The notes: generated by a model from the sequence alone, not told the origin. Numbered from the stretch's first letter, positions 17,070 through 25,668 are shown. The stretch is DNA of 64,000 bases from Streptomyces naganishii JCM 4654 (GCF_014650575.1 NZ_BMVF01000012.1:62001-126000); one strand, 5' to 3'. Program-made: numbers and translations.

Positions 17070-18293
17070 ATGCCCGCCCCTGTGCCGCCGCCCCCGCTCA
17101 AACGCCTGCCGCCCAGCGCCTGGACGGTGCTCGTGTGGTGCGCGAGCACCCTGTTCACCCTGCTGACGACCGTCCGGCTGCCCGGTGAGACCGAGCCCGG
17201 CCGCTGGCCCGCGGCCCAGCTCTACCGCTGGGACGGACTGACCATGACGGTGCTGTCCACCGCCCTGGCGGTGTACGGGGCCCGGCTGCTGGGGCGCCGG
17301 CCGCTCGGTGGCCTGGCCGCGCTGATCGTGGCCGCCATCGGCGAGACGAGCACGCTCGGGGTGGGCGAACTGCCCATGGCGCAGTACCTCACGGTCATGG
17401 TGGGGCTGTACTTCGTCGCGGCGGCCCGGCCCCGGCGCACGTCGGCCGCCGCCCTGGCCCTGGCGGTCGGCACCCTCGCCGTCTTCATCGCCGTACGGCT
17501 GCTGCGCGGCTGGGCGGTCGGCATGTCGGCCGAACTGGCCGTGGCCCTGGTCACGGTGATCGCCTGGCTGCTCGGCCACTCCGCGCACCAGGCGCGCGAG
17601 CACGCGCGGCGGATGAACGAGCGGAGTGCCGCCCAGGCGGTGACGGCCGAACGGCTACGCATAGCACGGGAGATGCACGACACGGTCGCCCACAGCATCG
17701 GCATCGTCGCCCTCCAGGCGGGCGCGGCGGCCCGGGTGGCGGCGACCCAGCCGGAGGCGGCGCGCGAGGCGATGCGGGCGGTGGAGGCCACCGGCCGGGA
17801 GACGCTGGCCGGGCTGCGGCGGATGCTGGTCGCCCTGCGGGCGGCGGACGCGGGGGAGCCGGGCGCGGGAGACCGGGCGGCCGCGGAGGGAGCGGAGGCG
17901 GGGGTCGCCGGGCTCGACGACGTGGACCGGCTGGCCGCCGCGACGACCTCGGCGGGCGTGCGCGTGGAGGTGCGGCGCCTGGGCGAGCCGCGCCGGCTGC
18001 CGCCCGACGTCGACCTGTCGGCGTTCCGCATCATCCAGGAGTCGGTCACCAACGTCGTACGGCACTCCGGGGCGCCCTCCTGCCTGGTCACCGTCGACTA
18101 CGGCGAGGACGTGCTCGCCCTGGAGGTCACCGACGACGGCCGGGGCCACGGCACCGCCACGGACACCGGGTTCGGGCTGGCCGGGATGCGTGAGCGGGTG
18201 GCGCTGCTGCACGGCGAGTTCTCCGCCGCGCCCCGTCCGGAAGGCGGGTTCCGGGTGGCGGCGCGGCTGCCCGTGCCGGCGGAGGCCTCCTGA
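17070..18293 (+). CDS. Sensor histidine kinase, HisKA_3/NarL-type
   Basis: A 407-residue membrane kinase. Five hydrophobic segments fill about residues 15-185. A HisKA_3 dimerisation/phosphoacceptor helix, AREMHDTVAHSIGIVALQAG, carries the phosphorylated histidine, and the ATPase domain has VTDDGRGHG and GFGLAGMRERV. It is followed by its response regulator with TGATG stop-start overlap. ATG 17070 is chosen because TACGAT (17058-17063) is a good -10 box 6 bases before it, making the gene leaderless; the upstream extension would include that promoter. The signal sensed is unknown. Confidence 0.9.
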   Translation: MPAPVPPPPLKRLPPSAWTVLVWCASTLFTLLTTVRLPGETEPGRWPAAQLYRWDGLTMTVLSTALAVYGARLLGRRPLGGLAALIVAAIGETSTLGVGELPMAQYLTVMVGLYFVAAARPRRTSAAALALAVGTLAVFIAVRLLRGWAVGMSAELAVALVTVIAWLLGHSAHQAREHARRMNERSAAQAVTAERLRIAREMHDTVAHSIGIVALQAGAAARVAATQPEAAREAMRAVEATGRETLAGLRRMLVALRAADAGEPGAGDRAAAEGAEAGVAGLDDVDRLAAATTSAGVRVEVRRLGEPRRLPPDVDLSAFRIIQESVTNVVRHSGAPSCLVTVDYGEDVLALEVTDDGRGHGTATDTGFGLAGMRERVALLHGEFSAAPRPEGGFRVAARLPVPAEAS

Positions 18294-18979
18294 TGGCGGT
18301 CCGGGTGCTCCTCGCCGACGACCAGCAGCTCATCCGCACCGCGCTGCGCATGGTGATGGCCGACCTGCCCGACCTGGAGGTGGTGGGGGAGGCGGCCACG
18401 GGCGGCGAGGCGGTGGCGCTGACCGGGGAACTGGACCCGGACGTGGTGGTGATGGACATCAGGATGCCGGGCATGGACGGCATCGAGGCGACCCGCCGGA
18501 TCACCGGGGGCGCGGGGGACGCGATCACCGGGGGCGCCGGGGACGCGCGGATCGTCGTACTGACGACCTTCGACGACGACGAGTACGTGTACGGGGCGCT
18601 GCGCGCGGGCGCGTCCGGCTTCCTCGTCAAGGACATGGCGCTGGACGACATCATCGGGGCGGTGCGGGTGGTCGCCGCCGGGGACGCGCTGATCGCGCCC
18701 AGCGTCACCCGGCGGCTGATCCAGGACTTCGCCGGCCGCACCGCACCGGCCGGCGGCCGCGCCCGGCGTGAGCTGACCGGCATCACCGAGCGGGAGCGGG
18801 AGGTGCTGACCCTGGTCGGCACCGGGCTGTCCAACGCGGAGATCGCCGACGAGCTGTGCATCAGCGTGGCGACCGCCAAGACGTACATGACCCGGCTGCT
18901 GACCAAGCTGGACGCGCGCGACCGCGTCCAGTTGGTGATCACCGCGTACGAGGCGGGGCTGGTGTCGGCCGGGCGGTGA
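18293..18979 (+). CDS. NarL/LuxR-family response regulator
   Basis: A 228-residue regulator with receiver and LuxR-type HTH domains. The receiver has the acidic pair ADDQ near residue 9, the phosphorylation aspartate in VVMDIRMPG and the conserved lysine in FLVKD. The DNA-binding domain is LTEREREVL through ISVATAKTYMTRLLTKL. The start overlaps the kinase stop by one base. A 24-bp tandem duplication adds an extra ITGGAGDA in the loop after the third helix, lengthening the receiver by eight residues compared with typical family members. Confidence 0.92.
   Translation: MAVRVLLADDQQLIRTALRMVMADLPDLEVVGEAATGGEAVALTGELDPDVVVMDIRMPGMDGIEATRRITGGAGDAITGGAGDARIVVLTTFDDDEYVYGALRAGASGFLVKDMALDDIIGAVRVVAAGDALIAPSVTRRLIQDFAGRTAPAGGRARRELTGITEREREVLTLVGTGLSNAEIADELCISVATAKTYMTRLLTKLDARDRVQLVITAYEAGLVSAGR
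18500..18547. repeat. 24-bp in-frame tandem duplication in receiver domain
   Basis: Two copies, 18500-18523 and 18524-18547, differ by one base and encode ITGGAGDA twice. The duplication lies between alpha3 and beta4 of the response-regulator receiver. Confidence 0.85.
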
Positions 18980-19047
18980 GCGAGGTCTCGGCCACGGGCG
19001 CCCCCGCGCGGCCCACGGCACGGGCGCGGTGGGCGAGAATGGGTGCC

Positions 19048-19179
19048 ATGAGTCTGTTCCGCGACGACGGCATCGTGCTGCGCACCCGCGAGCCGGGTGA
19101 GGCGGAGCGGATCGTGCCGTGCTCTTCCCGGGGGCGGGCGCTGGGCCTCCGTCCGGGCGGCCGCCGGGGGGCGCGATGA
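19048..19179 (+). CDS. Truncated recO 5' copy, coupled to recO
   Basis: A 43-residue frame begins MSLFRDDGIVLRTREPGEAERI, nearly the same as the first 22 residues of the RecO encoded directly downstream. It then diverges into a Gly/Arg-rich tail. GAGAAT at 19035-19040 sits 7 bases before the ATG as a leaderless -10 box. The TGA stop overlaps the recO ATG (ATGA). It may be a partial duplication or replacement remnant that has become a coupled leader cistron. Whether the peptide has a function is unknown. It is too short to hold an OB fold. Confidence 0.7.
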   Translation: MSLFRDDGIVLRTREPGEAERIVPCSSRGRALGLRPGGRRGAR

Positions 19180-19925
19180 GTCTCTTCCGCGACGACGGCG
19201 TCGTCCTGCGTACGCAGAAGCTCGGCGAGGCCGACCGGATCATCACGCTGCTCACGCGCGGGCACGGGCGGGTGCGGGCGGTGGCCCGGGGGGTGCGGCG
19301 GACCAAGTCGAAGTTCGGGGCGCGGCTGGAGCCGTTCTCGCACGTGGACGTGCAGTTCTTCGCCCGGGGCAGCGAGCTGGTGGGGCGCGGGCTGCCGCTG
19401 TGCACGCAGAGCGAGACCATCGCGCCGTACGGCGGCGGGATCGTCAGCGACTACGCCCGCTACACCGCCGGCACGGCCATGCTGGAGACGGCGGAGCGCT
19501 TCACCGACCACGAGGGCGAACCGGCGGTGCAGCAGTACCTGCTGCTGGTGGGCGCGCTGCGCACGCTCGCGCGGGGGGAGCACGCGCCGCACCTGGTGCT
19601 GGACGCGTTCCTGCTGCGCTCGCTCGCGGTGAACGGGTACGCGCCGAGTTTCGGCGACTGCGCGCGGTGCGGGCTGCCGGGGCCCAACCGGTTCTTCTCG
19701 GTGGCGTCCGGCGGCTCGGTCTGCGCCGACTGCCGGGTGCCCGGCAGTGTCGTACCCTCGCCGCAGACGCTCGCACTGCTCGGCGCGCTGCTCACGGGGG
19801 ACTGGGAGACCGCGGACGCGTGCGAGCCGCGGCACGTGCGGGAGGGGAGCGGGCTGGTGTCCGCCTACCTGCACTGGCACCTGGAGCGGGGGCTGCGCTC
19901 GCTCAGGTACGTGGAGAAGCGGTAG
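19176..19925 (+). CDS. recO: DNA repair protein RecO
   Basis: A 249-residue RecO, the recombination mediator that anneals ssDNA and loads RecA with RecR. The N-terminal OB fold begins MSLFRDDGVVLRTQKLGEADRI and includes ARGVRRTKSKFGARLEPF. The C-terminal helical domain has the four-cysteine zinc motif CARCGLPG...VCADC. ATG 19176 matches the family start and overlaps the stop of the truncated recO copy; the longer frame upstream is not supported. It lies 36 bases before uppS, likely in one operon. Confidence 0.95.
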   Translation: MSLFRDDGVVLRTQKLGEADRIITLLTRGHGRVRAVARGVRRTKSKFGARLEPFSHVDVQFFARGSELVGRGLPLCTQSETIAPYGGGIVSDYARYTAGTAMLETAERFTDHEGEPAVQQYLLLVGALRTLARGEHAPHLVLDAFLLRSLAVNGYAPSFGDCARCGLPGPNRFFSVASGGSVCADCRVPGSVVPSPQTLALLGALLTGDWETADACEPRHVREGSGLVSAYLHWHLERGLRSLRYVEKR

Positions 19926-19961
19926 AGACCGCTCCGCAACACTCAGGGAGACGAGGAGCAC

Positions 19962-20801
19962 ATGGCCGTACGCGGGATCCTGGGGCGCCGGCGACGCGAG
20001 TACCGGGCGCCCGAGCCGCACCCGTCGGGCGCGCGTCCGCCGAAGCTGCCGGGGGAGCTGGTGCCCGAGCACGTGGCGATCGTCATGGACGGCAACGGCC
20101 GCTGGGCCAAGGAGCGGGGACTGCCGCGCACCGAGGGGCACAAGGTCGGCGCCGAGCGGGTGCTGGACGTGTTGCAGGGCGCGGTCGAGATCGGTGTGCG
20201 CAACATCTCGCTGTACGCCTTCTCCACGGAGAACTGGAAGCGGTCGCCGGACGAGGTGCGCTTCCTGATGAACTTCAACCGTGACTTCATCCGCAAGACG
20301 CGGGACCAGCTCGACGAGCTGGGCATCCGGGTGCGGTGGGTGGGGCGGATGCCCCGGCTGTGGAAGTCGGTCGCCAAGGAGTTGCAGGTCGCGCAGGAGC
20401 AGACCAAGGACAACGACCGGCTGACGCTGTACTTCTGCATGAACTACGGCGGTCGGGCCGAGCTCGCGGACGCGGCGAAGGCGATGGCGGAGGACGTGCG
20501 GGCGGGGCGGCTGGACCCGGCCAAGGTCAGCGAGAAGACGATCCAGAAGTATCTGTACTACCCGGACATGCCGGACGTGGACCTGTTCCTGCGGCCGAGC
20601 GGTGAGCAGCGCACGTCCAACTACCTGCTCTGGCAGAGCGCGTACGCGGAAATGGTCTTCCAGGACGTCCTGTGGCCGGACTTCGACCGCCGGGACCTGT
20701 GGCGGGCCTGCCTCGAATTCGCCTCCCGGGACCGCCGCTTCGGCGGCGCCGTCCCCAACGAGGAACTCCTGGCCATGGAGGGCCGCCCGGAGGAGGGCTG
20801 A
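19962..20801 (+). CDS. uppS: Isoprenyl transferase (undecaprenyl diphosphate synthase type)
   Basis: A 279-residue cis-prenyltransferase that makes long-chain polyprenyl diphosphate carrier for cell wall synthesis. The catalytic aspartate is in AIVMDGNGRWAKERGLPR (about residues 41-58). Later conserved segments are YAFSTENWKR, LFLRPSGEQRTSNYLLWQ and EMVFQDVLWPDFD. The start has a GAGGAG ribosome-binding site about 10 bases upstream. It follows recO as in many actinobacteria. Chain length (C50 or C55) cannot be told from sequence. Confidence 0.95.
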   Translation: MAVRGILGRRRREYRAPEPHPSGARPPKLPGELVPEHVAIVMDGNGRWAKERGLPRTEGHKVGAERVLDVLQGAVEIGVRNISLYAFSTENWKRSPDEVRFLMNFNRDFIRKTRDQLDELGIRVRWVGRMPRLWKSVAKELQVAQEQTKDNDRLTLYFCMNYGGRAELADAAKAMAEDVRAGRLDPAKVSEKTIQKYLYYPDMPDVDLFLRPSGEQRTSNYLLWQSAYAEMVFQDVLWPDFDRRDLWRACLEFASRDRRFGGAVPNEELLAMEGRPEEG

Positions 20802-20811
20802 CACCCGGTCC

Positions 20812-20835
20812 GGCCGGGGGCCCCGGCCCCCGGCC
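20812..20835. terminator. Bidirectional terminator between uppS and zur
   Basis: GGCCGGGGG and CCCCCGGCC form a 9-bp stem around a 6-base loop in the 46-bp gap between the convergent uppS and zur genes. Confidence 0.7.
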
Positions 20836-20847
20836 GAGTCGCTCCGG

Positions 20848-21264
20848 TCAGGCGGAGGCCTCCGCGCAGTCCTTGCAGGTGCCGAAGATCTCCACGGTGT
20901 GGGCCACGCTCACGTAGCCGTGTTCCGCGGCGATCGCCTCCGCCCATTTCTCGACGGCGGGGCCCTCCACCTCCACCGCCTTGCCGCAGACGCGGCAGAC
21001 CAGGTGGTGGTGGTGTTCGCCGGTGGAACAGCGGCGGTAGACCGACTCGCCCTCGGAGGTGCGCAGGACGTCGACCTCGCCGGCGTCGGCGAGGGACTGC
21101 AGGGTGCGGTAGACCGTGGTCAGGCCCACCGAGTCGCCCTTGTGCTTGAGCATGTCGTGCAGTTCCTGCGCGCTGCGGAACTCGTCGACCTCGTCGAGGG
21201 CCGCCGCGACAGCGGCGCGCTGCCGGGTGGCGCGGCCCTTCACGGGCGGTCCTGCCGTCGTCAC
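20848..21264 (-). CDS. zur: Zinc uptake regulator Zur (Fur family)
   Basis: A 138-residue Fur-family repressor. The DNA-recognition helix is VGLTTVYRTLQSLADAG (about residues 47-62). The structural zinc site is CRVC (90 and 93) with CKDC (130 and 133). A His cluster, GEHHHHLVC, forms the regulatory metal site. It is the last gene of the znuACB-zur operon, 63 bases after znuB, and is identified as Zur rather than Fur mainly by that context and the His-rich pattern. GTG 21264 is preferred because a GGAGG lies 7 bases upstream. Confidence 0.93.
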   Translation of the reverse strand: MTTAGPPVKGRATRQRAAVAAALDEVDEFRSAQELHDMLKHKGDSVGLTTVYRTLQSLADAGEVDVLRTSEGESVYRRCSTGEHHHHLVCRVCGKAVEVEGPAVEKWAEAIAAEHGYVSVAHTVEIFGTCKDCAEASA

Positions 21265-21327
21265 CGGTTGCCTCCTTCGCCGTCCGGCATCTGCCGGGGC
21301 CATTGTGCCAGCCCGCGTCGCACGCGG

Positions 21328-22230
21328 TCAGGCGCCGGCCGCGCCGTCCGCCGCGCGCGTGGCCGGAATCGCGCACTCCGGCGGGTCCCCGTCGGGCCGC
21401 GCCGCGGCGAGCGCCCGGGCGCGGCGCCGGGCCAGCGGGGCGGCGAGCGCGGTGAGCGCGATGAACGCGGCGATGGTCAGCAGCACGATCGTCGCCCCGG
21501 GCGGCACGTCCTGGTAGTACGACGTGACCGTGCCGCCGAGCGTGACGCCCACCCCGATCGCGACCGAGATCGCGAGGGTCGCCGCGAAGCTGCGGCCGAG
21601 CTGCTGGGCGGCGGCCACCGGCACCACCATCAGGGCGGAGACCAGCAGCAGGCCCACCACCCGCATCGCGACCGTCACGGTCACCGCCGCCGTGACGGCG
21701 GTCAGCAGGTTCAGCGCGCGCACGGGCAGGCCCGTCACCCGGGCGAACTCCTCGTCCTGCCCGACCGCGAAGAGCTGGCGGTGCAGCCCGAGGGTGACCA
21801 GGACGACGAACGCGGCCAGCAGGCAGATCGCGGTGACGTCGGAGGGCGCCACCGTCGAGAGCGAGCCGAAGAGGTACGAGGTCAGGTTGGCGTTGGAGCC
21901 GCCGGGCGCGAGGTTGATGAACATGACGCCGCCCGCCATACCGCCGTAGAAGAGCATGGCCAGCGCGATGTCGCCGCGGGTGCGGCCGTACCAGCGGATC
22001 AGTTCCATCAGCACGGCGCCCACCACGGACAGCAGCGTCGCCATCCACACGGGCGAGGCGCCCAGCAGGAAGCCGAGGCCGACGCCGGTCATCGCCACGT
22101 GGCCGATGCCGTCGCCCATCAGGGCCTGGCGGCGCTGGACGAGGTGGATGCCGACGGCGGGCGCGGTGACGCCGACCAGGACGGCGGCGAGCAGGGCCCG
22201 CTGCATGAAGGCGTAGTCGAGGAGTTCCAT
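21328..22230 (-). CDS. znuB: Zinc ABC transporter permease
   Basis: A 300-residue integral membrane permease of the ABC-3 family that moves zinc across the membrane with ZnuA and ZnuC. It has eight or nine hydrophobic segments and the family motifs LVQRRQALMGDGIGHVAMTGV and LLVSALMVVPVAAAQ. The ATG overlaps the znuC stop by one base (TGATG), which fixes the start. The C-terminus ends in an Arg/Ala-rich cytoplasmic tail. Confidence 0.93.
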   Translation of the reverse strand: MELLDYAFMQRALLAAVLVGVTAPAVGIHLVQRRQALMGDGIGHVAMTGVGLGFLLGASPVWMATLLSVVGAVLMELIRWYGRTRGDIALAMLFYGGMAGGVMFINLAPGGSNANLTSYLFGSLSTVAPSDVTAICLLAAFVVLVTLGLHRQLFAVGQDEEFARVTGLPVRALNLLTAVTAAVTVTVAMRVVGLLLVSALMVVPVAAAQQLGRSFAATLAISVAIGVGVTLGGTVTSYYQDVPPGATIVLLTIAAFIALTALAAPLARRRARALAAARPDGDPPECAIPATRAADGAAGA

Positions 22231-23027
22231 CAGCTCAGCAGTCCAAGTCCGGTGCGGATCGGGCCGGCGCCGGCGGCGTCGTCGTGCGGGTGTACGTGGT
22301 CGTGGCCGGGCTGGGCGTGCTGGCCGACCGCCTTCGGCGGCGGGCCGTCGTGCACCACGCGGCCGTCGCGCAGCACGACCGCCCGGTCGATCAGCGGCTC
22401 CAGCGCGCCGAGTTCGTGCAGCACCACCAGCACCGTCGTACCGGCCGCGACCTGTTCCTCCAGGGTCCGCGCCAGCACCCGCTGACTGGCCAGGTCCACG
22501 CCCGCCATCGGCTCGTCCATGATCAGCAGTTCGGGTTCGGCGGCCAGCGCGCGGGCGATCAGCACCCGCTGGTGCTGGCCGCCGGACAGGGCGTGCACGG
22601 AGTCCTTCGCCCGGTCCGCCATGCCGACCAGGTCGAGGGCGCGGCGTACGGCCGCGTGGTCGGCCTTGCGGAACAGGCCGAAGCGGGTCCGGGAGAGCCG
22701 GCCCGAGGCGACGGTCTCGGTGACCGTCGCCGTCACCCCGCCCGCGGCGGTCGTGCGCTGGGGCACGTAGCCGACGCGGGCCCAGTCGCGGAAGGCGCGG
22801 CGCGGGGTGCCGAACAGCTCGATCTCGCCGGCCGTCACCGGCACCTGGCCGATGACGGCCCGTACGGTCGTCGACTTGCCGGAGCCGTTCGCGCCGAGCA
22901 GCGCGACCACCTCGCCGCGCCGCACGGTGAGGTCGATGCCGCGCAGGACGGGGCGGGGGCCCAGGTCCGCGCGCACGCCCCGCAGGGCGACGACCGGCCC
23001 TTCGGCGGCGGTGCCGGGGTTGTCCAT
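22230..23027 (-). CDS. znuC: Zinc ABC transporter ATP-binding protein
   Basis: A 265-residue ABC ATPase. Walker A is GANGSGKS (45-52), the signature is LSGGQHQR and Walker B is LLIMDEP, with the switch His in VVLHEL. The C-terminus carries a histidine-rich tail, QHAQPGHDHVHPHDD, often seen in zinc transporters. An AGGGAGG ribosome-binding site precedes ATG 23027. It lies between znuA and znuB in the same operon. Confidence 0.93.
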   Translation of the reverse strand: MDNPGTAAEGPVVALRGVRADLGPRPVLRGIDLTVRRGEVVALLGANGSGKSTTVRAVIGQVPVTAGEIELFGTPRRAFRDWARVGYVPQRTTAAGGVTATVTETVASGRLSRTRFGLFRKADHAAVRRALDLVGMADRAKDSVHALSGGQHQRVLIARALAAEPELLIMDEPMAGVDLASQRVLARTLEEQVAAGTTVLVVLHELGALEPLIDRAVVLRDGRVVHDGPPPKAVGQHAQPGHDHVHPHDDAAGAGPIRTGLGLLS

Positions 23028-23044
23028 GGCGTCCTCCCTGGCTG

Positions 23045-24010
23045 TCACTTCGCGCCCAGCGCCTTGCGCAGGGCCTGGAGGTTGGAGTCCATGACCTGGA
23101 GGTAGTCCGTGCCGCGGGACTTGGCGGTGATGCCCTCGATCGGGTCGAGGACATCCGTCCTCAGCCCGGCGTCCCCGGCCACGGTCCGCGCCGTCCTGTC
23201 GCTGACGAGCGTCTCGTAGAAGACGGTCGTGACGCCGTCGGCCTTCGTCATGCGCTCCAGGTCCCGCACCCGGGCCGCGCTGGGCTCGGACTCCGGGTCG
23301 AGGCCCTTGATGGCCTCCTCGGTCAGCCCGTAGCGCTCGGCGAGGTAGCCGAAGGCGGCGTGCGTGGTGATGAAGACCTTGCTCCTGGTGTTGCGCAGTC
23401 CGGTCTCGTACCGGGTGTTCAGCGCGTCGAGCTCCTTGACCAGGGCGGCGGTGTTCTTCCGGTAGTCCGCCGCGTGCGCCGGGTCGCCCTTCTCGAAGGC
23501 CTTGCCGACGCCCTGGGCGACCTGCGCGTAGCGCACCGGGTCGAGCCATACGTGCGGGTCCTTGCCGCCGTTCTCCTCGCCCGGGTGGGTGTCGTGGGCG
23601 GCCGCGTGGCCGCCGACCTCGTTGCCGTGCTCCTCCAGGGTGGTCAGGGAGGCCGCGTCGATCTTGGTTTTGATCCCCGACTGGGCGACGGCCCCGTCCA
23701 CGGAGGGCTGGAGGCCCTTGAGGTAGAGGACGGCGTCGGACTCCTCCAGGCGCGCGGTCTGCCGGGCGCTGATCTCCAGGTCGTGCGGCTCCTGGCCGGG
23801 CTGCGTGAGACTGGTGACGTGGACGTGGTCACCGCCGATCCGCTCGGCGAGGAAGGCCATCGGGTAGAACGACGCGACGACGTCGTACGTGCCCTTGCCG
23901 CCGCCGGCCGCGGCGCCGGCGGAGGTGCAGGCGGAGAGGGTTCCCAGAGCGAGGGCGGTGGTGGCCGCGGCCGCGGACCCGGATATGAGGTGGCGCCGAC
24001 GTACGTTCAT
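23045..24010 (-). CDS. znuA: Zinc-binding lipoprotein ZnuA
   Basis: A 321-residue substrate-binding protein of the cluster A-I metal family. The N-terminus MNVRRRHLISG plus hydrophobic core ends in a lipobox TLSAC, so it is a lipoprotein, possibly Tat-exported. A His/Asp/Glu-rich loop (EEHGNEVGGHAAAHDTHPGEE) before DPHVWLDP is the zinc-trapping loop of ZnuA proteins. ATG 24010 has no Shine-Dalgarno and lies 7 bases after a -10-like box; two in-frame alternatives upstream lie inside the promoter. Expression is expected to be repressed by Zur through the overlapping boxes. Confidence 0.92.
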   Translation of the reverse strand: MNVRRRHLISGSAAAATTALALGTLSACTSAGAAAGGGKGTYDVVASFYPMAFLAERIGGDHVHVTSLTQPGQEPHDLEISARQTARLEESDAVLYLKGLQPSVDGAVAQSGIKTKIDAASLTTLEEHGNEVGGHAAAHDTHPGEENGGKDPHVWLDPVRYAQVAQGVGKAFEKGDPAHAADYRKNTAALVKELDALNTRYETGLRNTRSKVFITTHAAFGYLAERYGLTEEAIKGLDPESEPSAARVRDLERMTKADGVTTVFYETLVSDRTARTVAGDAGLRTDVLDPIEGITAKSRGTDYLQVMDSNLQALRKALGAK

Positions 24011-24024
24011 GACAGTCATTTTCA
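24010..24024 (-). promoter_or_regulatory. Proximal Zur box at znuA
   Basis: On the minus strand TGAAAATGACTGTCA matches 13 of 15 positions of the actinobacterial Zur palindrome TGAAAATGATTTTCA. It covers the -10 region (GAAAAT, 24018-24023) and the start codon of znuA. Confidence 0.75.
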
Positions 24025-24031
24025 ACAAAAA

Positions 24032-24046
24032 TGGAAACCGTTGTCA
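24032..24046 (-). promoter_or_regulatory. Distal Zur-like box overlapping the znuA -35
   Basis: On the minus strand TGACAACGGTTTCCA is an imperfect palindrome matching 11 of 15 positions of the Zur consensus. It overlaps TTGACA (24042-24047), a perfect -35 hexamer spaced 18 bases from the -10. Confidence 0.5.
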
Positions 24047-24189
24047 ACAAGCGGGGGTGCCTTCTTACCGGCACCGATTTGATTGAGGGGGAGCCCCCGC
24101 CGGTACCCTGAAGCATTCGCTCTGAAGCGTCTCGCTTCGTCGAAGCGCACCGTCGCTTCGTCGCCCGTCGTCGTAATGAAGAGAGCACC

Positions 24190-25572
24190 GTGGCCGCCGA
24201 CAAGATCGACACCATCGTCAGCCTGAGCAAGCGCCGTGGCTTCGTATTCCCCTGCAGTGAGATCTACGGCGGCCAGCGCGCCGCCTGGGACTACGGGCCC
24301 CTCGGTGTCGAGCTCAAGGAGAACCTCAAGCGCCAGTGGTGGCGCTACATGGTGACGTCCCGCGAGGACGTGGTCGGCATCGACTCGTCCGTGATCCTGG
24401 CCCCCGAGGTCTGGGTCGCCTCCGGACACGTCGCCACCTTCACGGACCCGCTGACCGAGTGCACCTCCTGCCACAAGCGGTTCCGCGCGGACCACCTGGA
24501 GGAGGCCTACGAGGCCAAGCACGGCCGCGTCCCGGAGAACGGCCTCGCGGACGTCAACTGCCCCAACTGCGGCAACAAGGGCCAGTTCACCGAGCCCAAG
24601 CAGTTCTCGGGCCTGCTCTCCACCCACCTCGGCCCCACCCAGGACTCCGGCTCGATCGCCTACCTGCGCCCCGAGACCGCCCAGGGCATCTTCACCAACT
24701 TCGCCCAGGTGCAGACCACTTCGCGCCGCAAGCCGCCGTTCGGCATCGCCCAGACGGGCAAGTCGTTCCGCAACGAGATCACGCCCGGCAACTTCATCTT
24801 CCGCACCCGCGAGTTCGAGCAGATGGAGATGGAGTTCTTCGTCAAGCCGGGCGAGGACGAGAAGTGGCACGAGTACTGGATGGAGCAGCGCTGGAACTGG
24901 TACACCGGCCTGGGCCTGCGTGAAGAGAACATGCGCTGGTACGAGCACCCCAAGGAGAAGCTCTCCCACTACTCCAAGCGCACCGCCGACATCGAGTACC
25001 GCTTCAACTTCGGCGGCAGCGAGTGGGGCGAGCTCGAGGGCGTCGCCAACCGCACCGACTACGACCTCTCCTCCCACGCCAAGGCCTCCGGCCAGGACCT
25101 CTCCTACTTCGACCAGGAGGCCGGCGAGCGCTGGACGCCGTACGTCATCGAGCCCGCGGCCGGTGTCGGCCGGGCGATGCTCGCCTTCCTGCTCGACGCC
25201 TACGTCGAGGACGAGGCGCCCAACGCCAAGGGCAAGATGGAGAAGCGCACCGTGCTGCGCCTCGACCACCGCCTGGCCCCGGTGAAGGTCGCGGTCCTCC
25301 CGCTGTCCCGCAACCCGGAGCTGTCGCCGAAGGCCAAGGGCCTGGCCCAGGCGCTGCGCCAGCACTGGAACATCGAGTTCGACGACGCCGGCGCCATCGG
25401 CCGCCGCTACCGCCGCCAGGACGAGATCGGCACGCCGTACTGCGTGACCGTCGACTTCGACACCCTGGACGACAACGCGGTGACCGTGCGCGAGCGTGAC
25501 TCGATGAAGCAGGAGCGCGTCTCCCTGGACCAGATCGAGGGCTACCTGGCCGGCCGCCTCGTCGGCTGCTGA
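24190..25572 (+). CDS. glyS: Glycyl-tRNA synthetase (alpha2, class II)
   Basis: A 460-residue class IIa synthetase that charges tRNA-Gly. Motif regions include RGFVFPCSEIYGG at the N-terminus, YLRPETAQGIFTNF (motif 2 region), FRNEITPGNFIFRTREFEQME and the C-terminal anticodon domain after VAVLPLS. An insertion carries two CxxC pairs, CTSCHKRF and CPNCGNKG, likely binding zinc. A GTG start follows GAAGAGAG by a few bases. It is divergent from znuA; its own promoter probably uses TACCCT (24104-24109). A strong hairpin terminator follows. Confidence 0.96.
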   Translation: MAADKIDTIVSLSKRRGFVFPCSEIYGGQRAAWDYGPLGVELKENLKRQWWRYMVTSREDVVGIDSSVILAPEVWVASGHVATFTDPLTECTSCHKRFRADHLEEAYEAKHGRVPENGLADVNCPNCGNKGQFTEPKQFSGLLSTHLGPTQDSGSIAYLRPETAQGIFTNFAQVQTTSRRKPPFGIAQTGKSFRNEITPGNFIFRTREFEQMEMEFFVKPGEDEKWHEYWMEQRWNWYTGLGLREENMRWYEHPKEKLSHYSKRTADIEYRFNFGGSEWGELEGVANRTDYDLSSHAKASGQDLSYFDQEAGERWTPYVIEPAAGVGRAMLAFLLDAYVEDEAPNAKGKMEKRTVLRLDHRLAPVKVAVLPLSRNPELSPKAKGLAQALRQHWNIEFDDAGAIGRRYRRQDEIGTPYCVTVDFDTLDDNAVTVRERDSMKQERVSLDQIEGYLAGRLVGC

Positions 25573-25591
25573 CCCGCCCCACCGCTTGCGA

Positions 25592-25631
25592 CGCCGTACG
25601 GCCGCCGGATCACTCCGGCGGCCGTACGGCG
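25592..25631 (+). terminator. glyS terminator
   Basis: A perfect 18-bp stem (25592-25609 with 25614-25631) and 4-base loop, 19 bases after the stop, followed by a short T-rich run. Confidence 0.88.
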
Positions 25632-25668
25632 TTTCGCGTTTCCCCCGCCCGGGTCACCGGAAGAGTGA

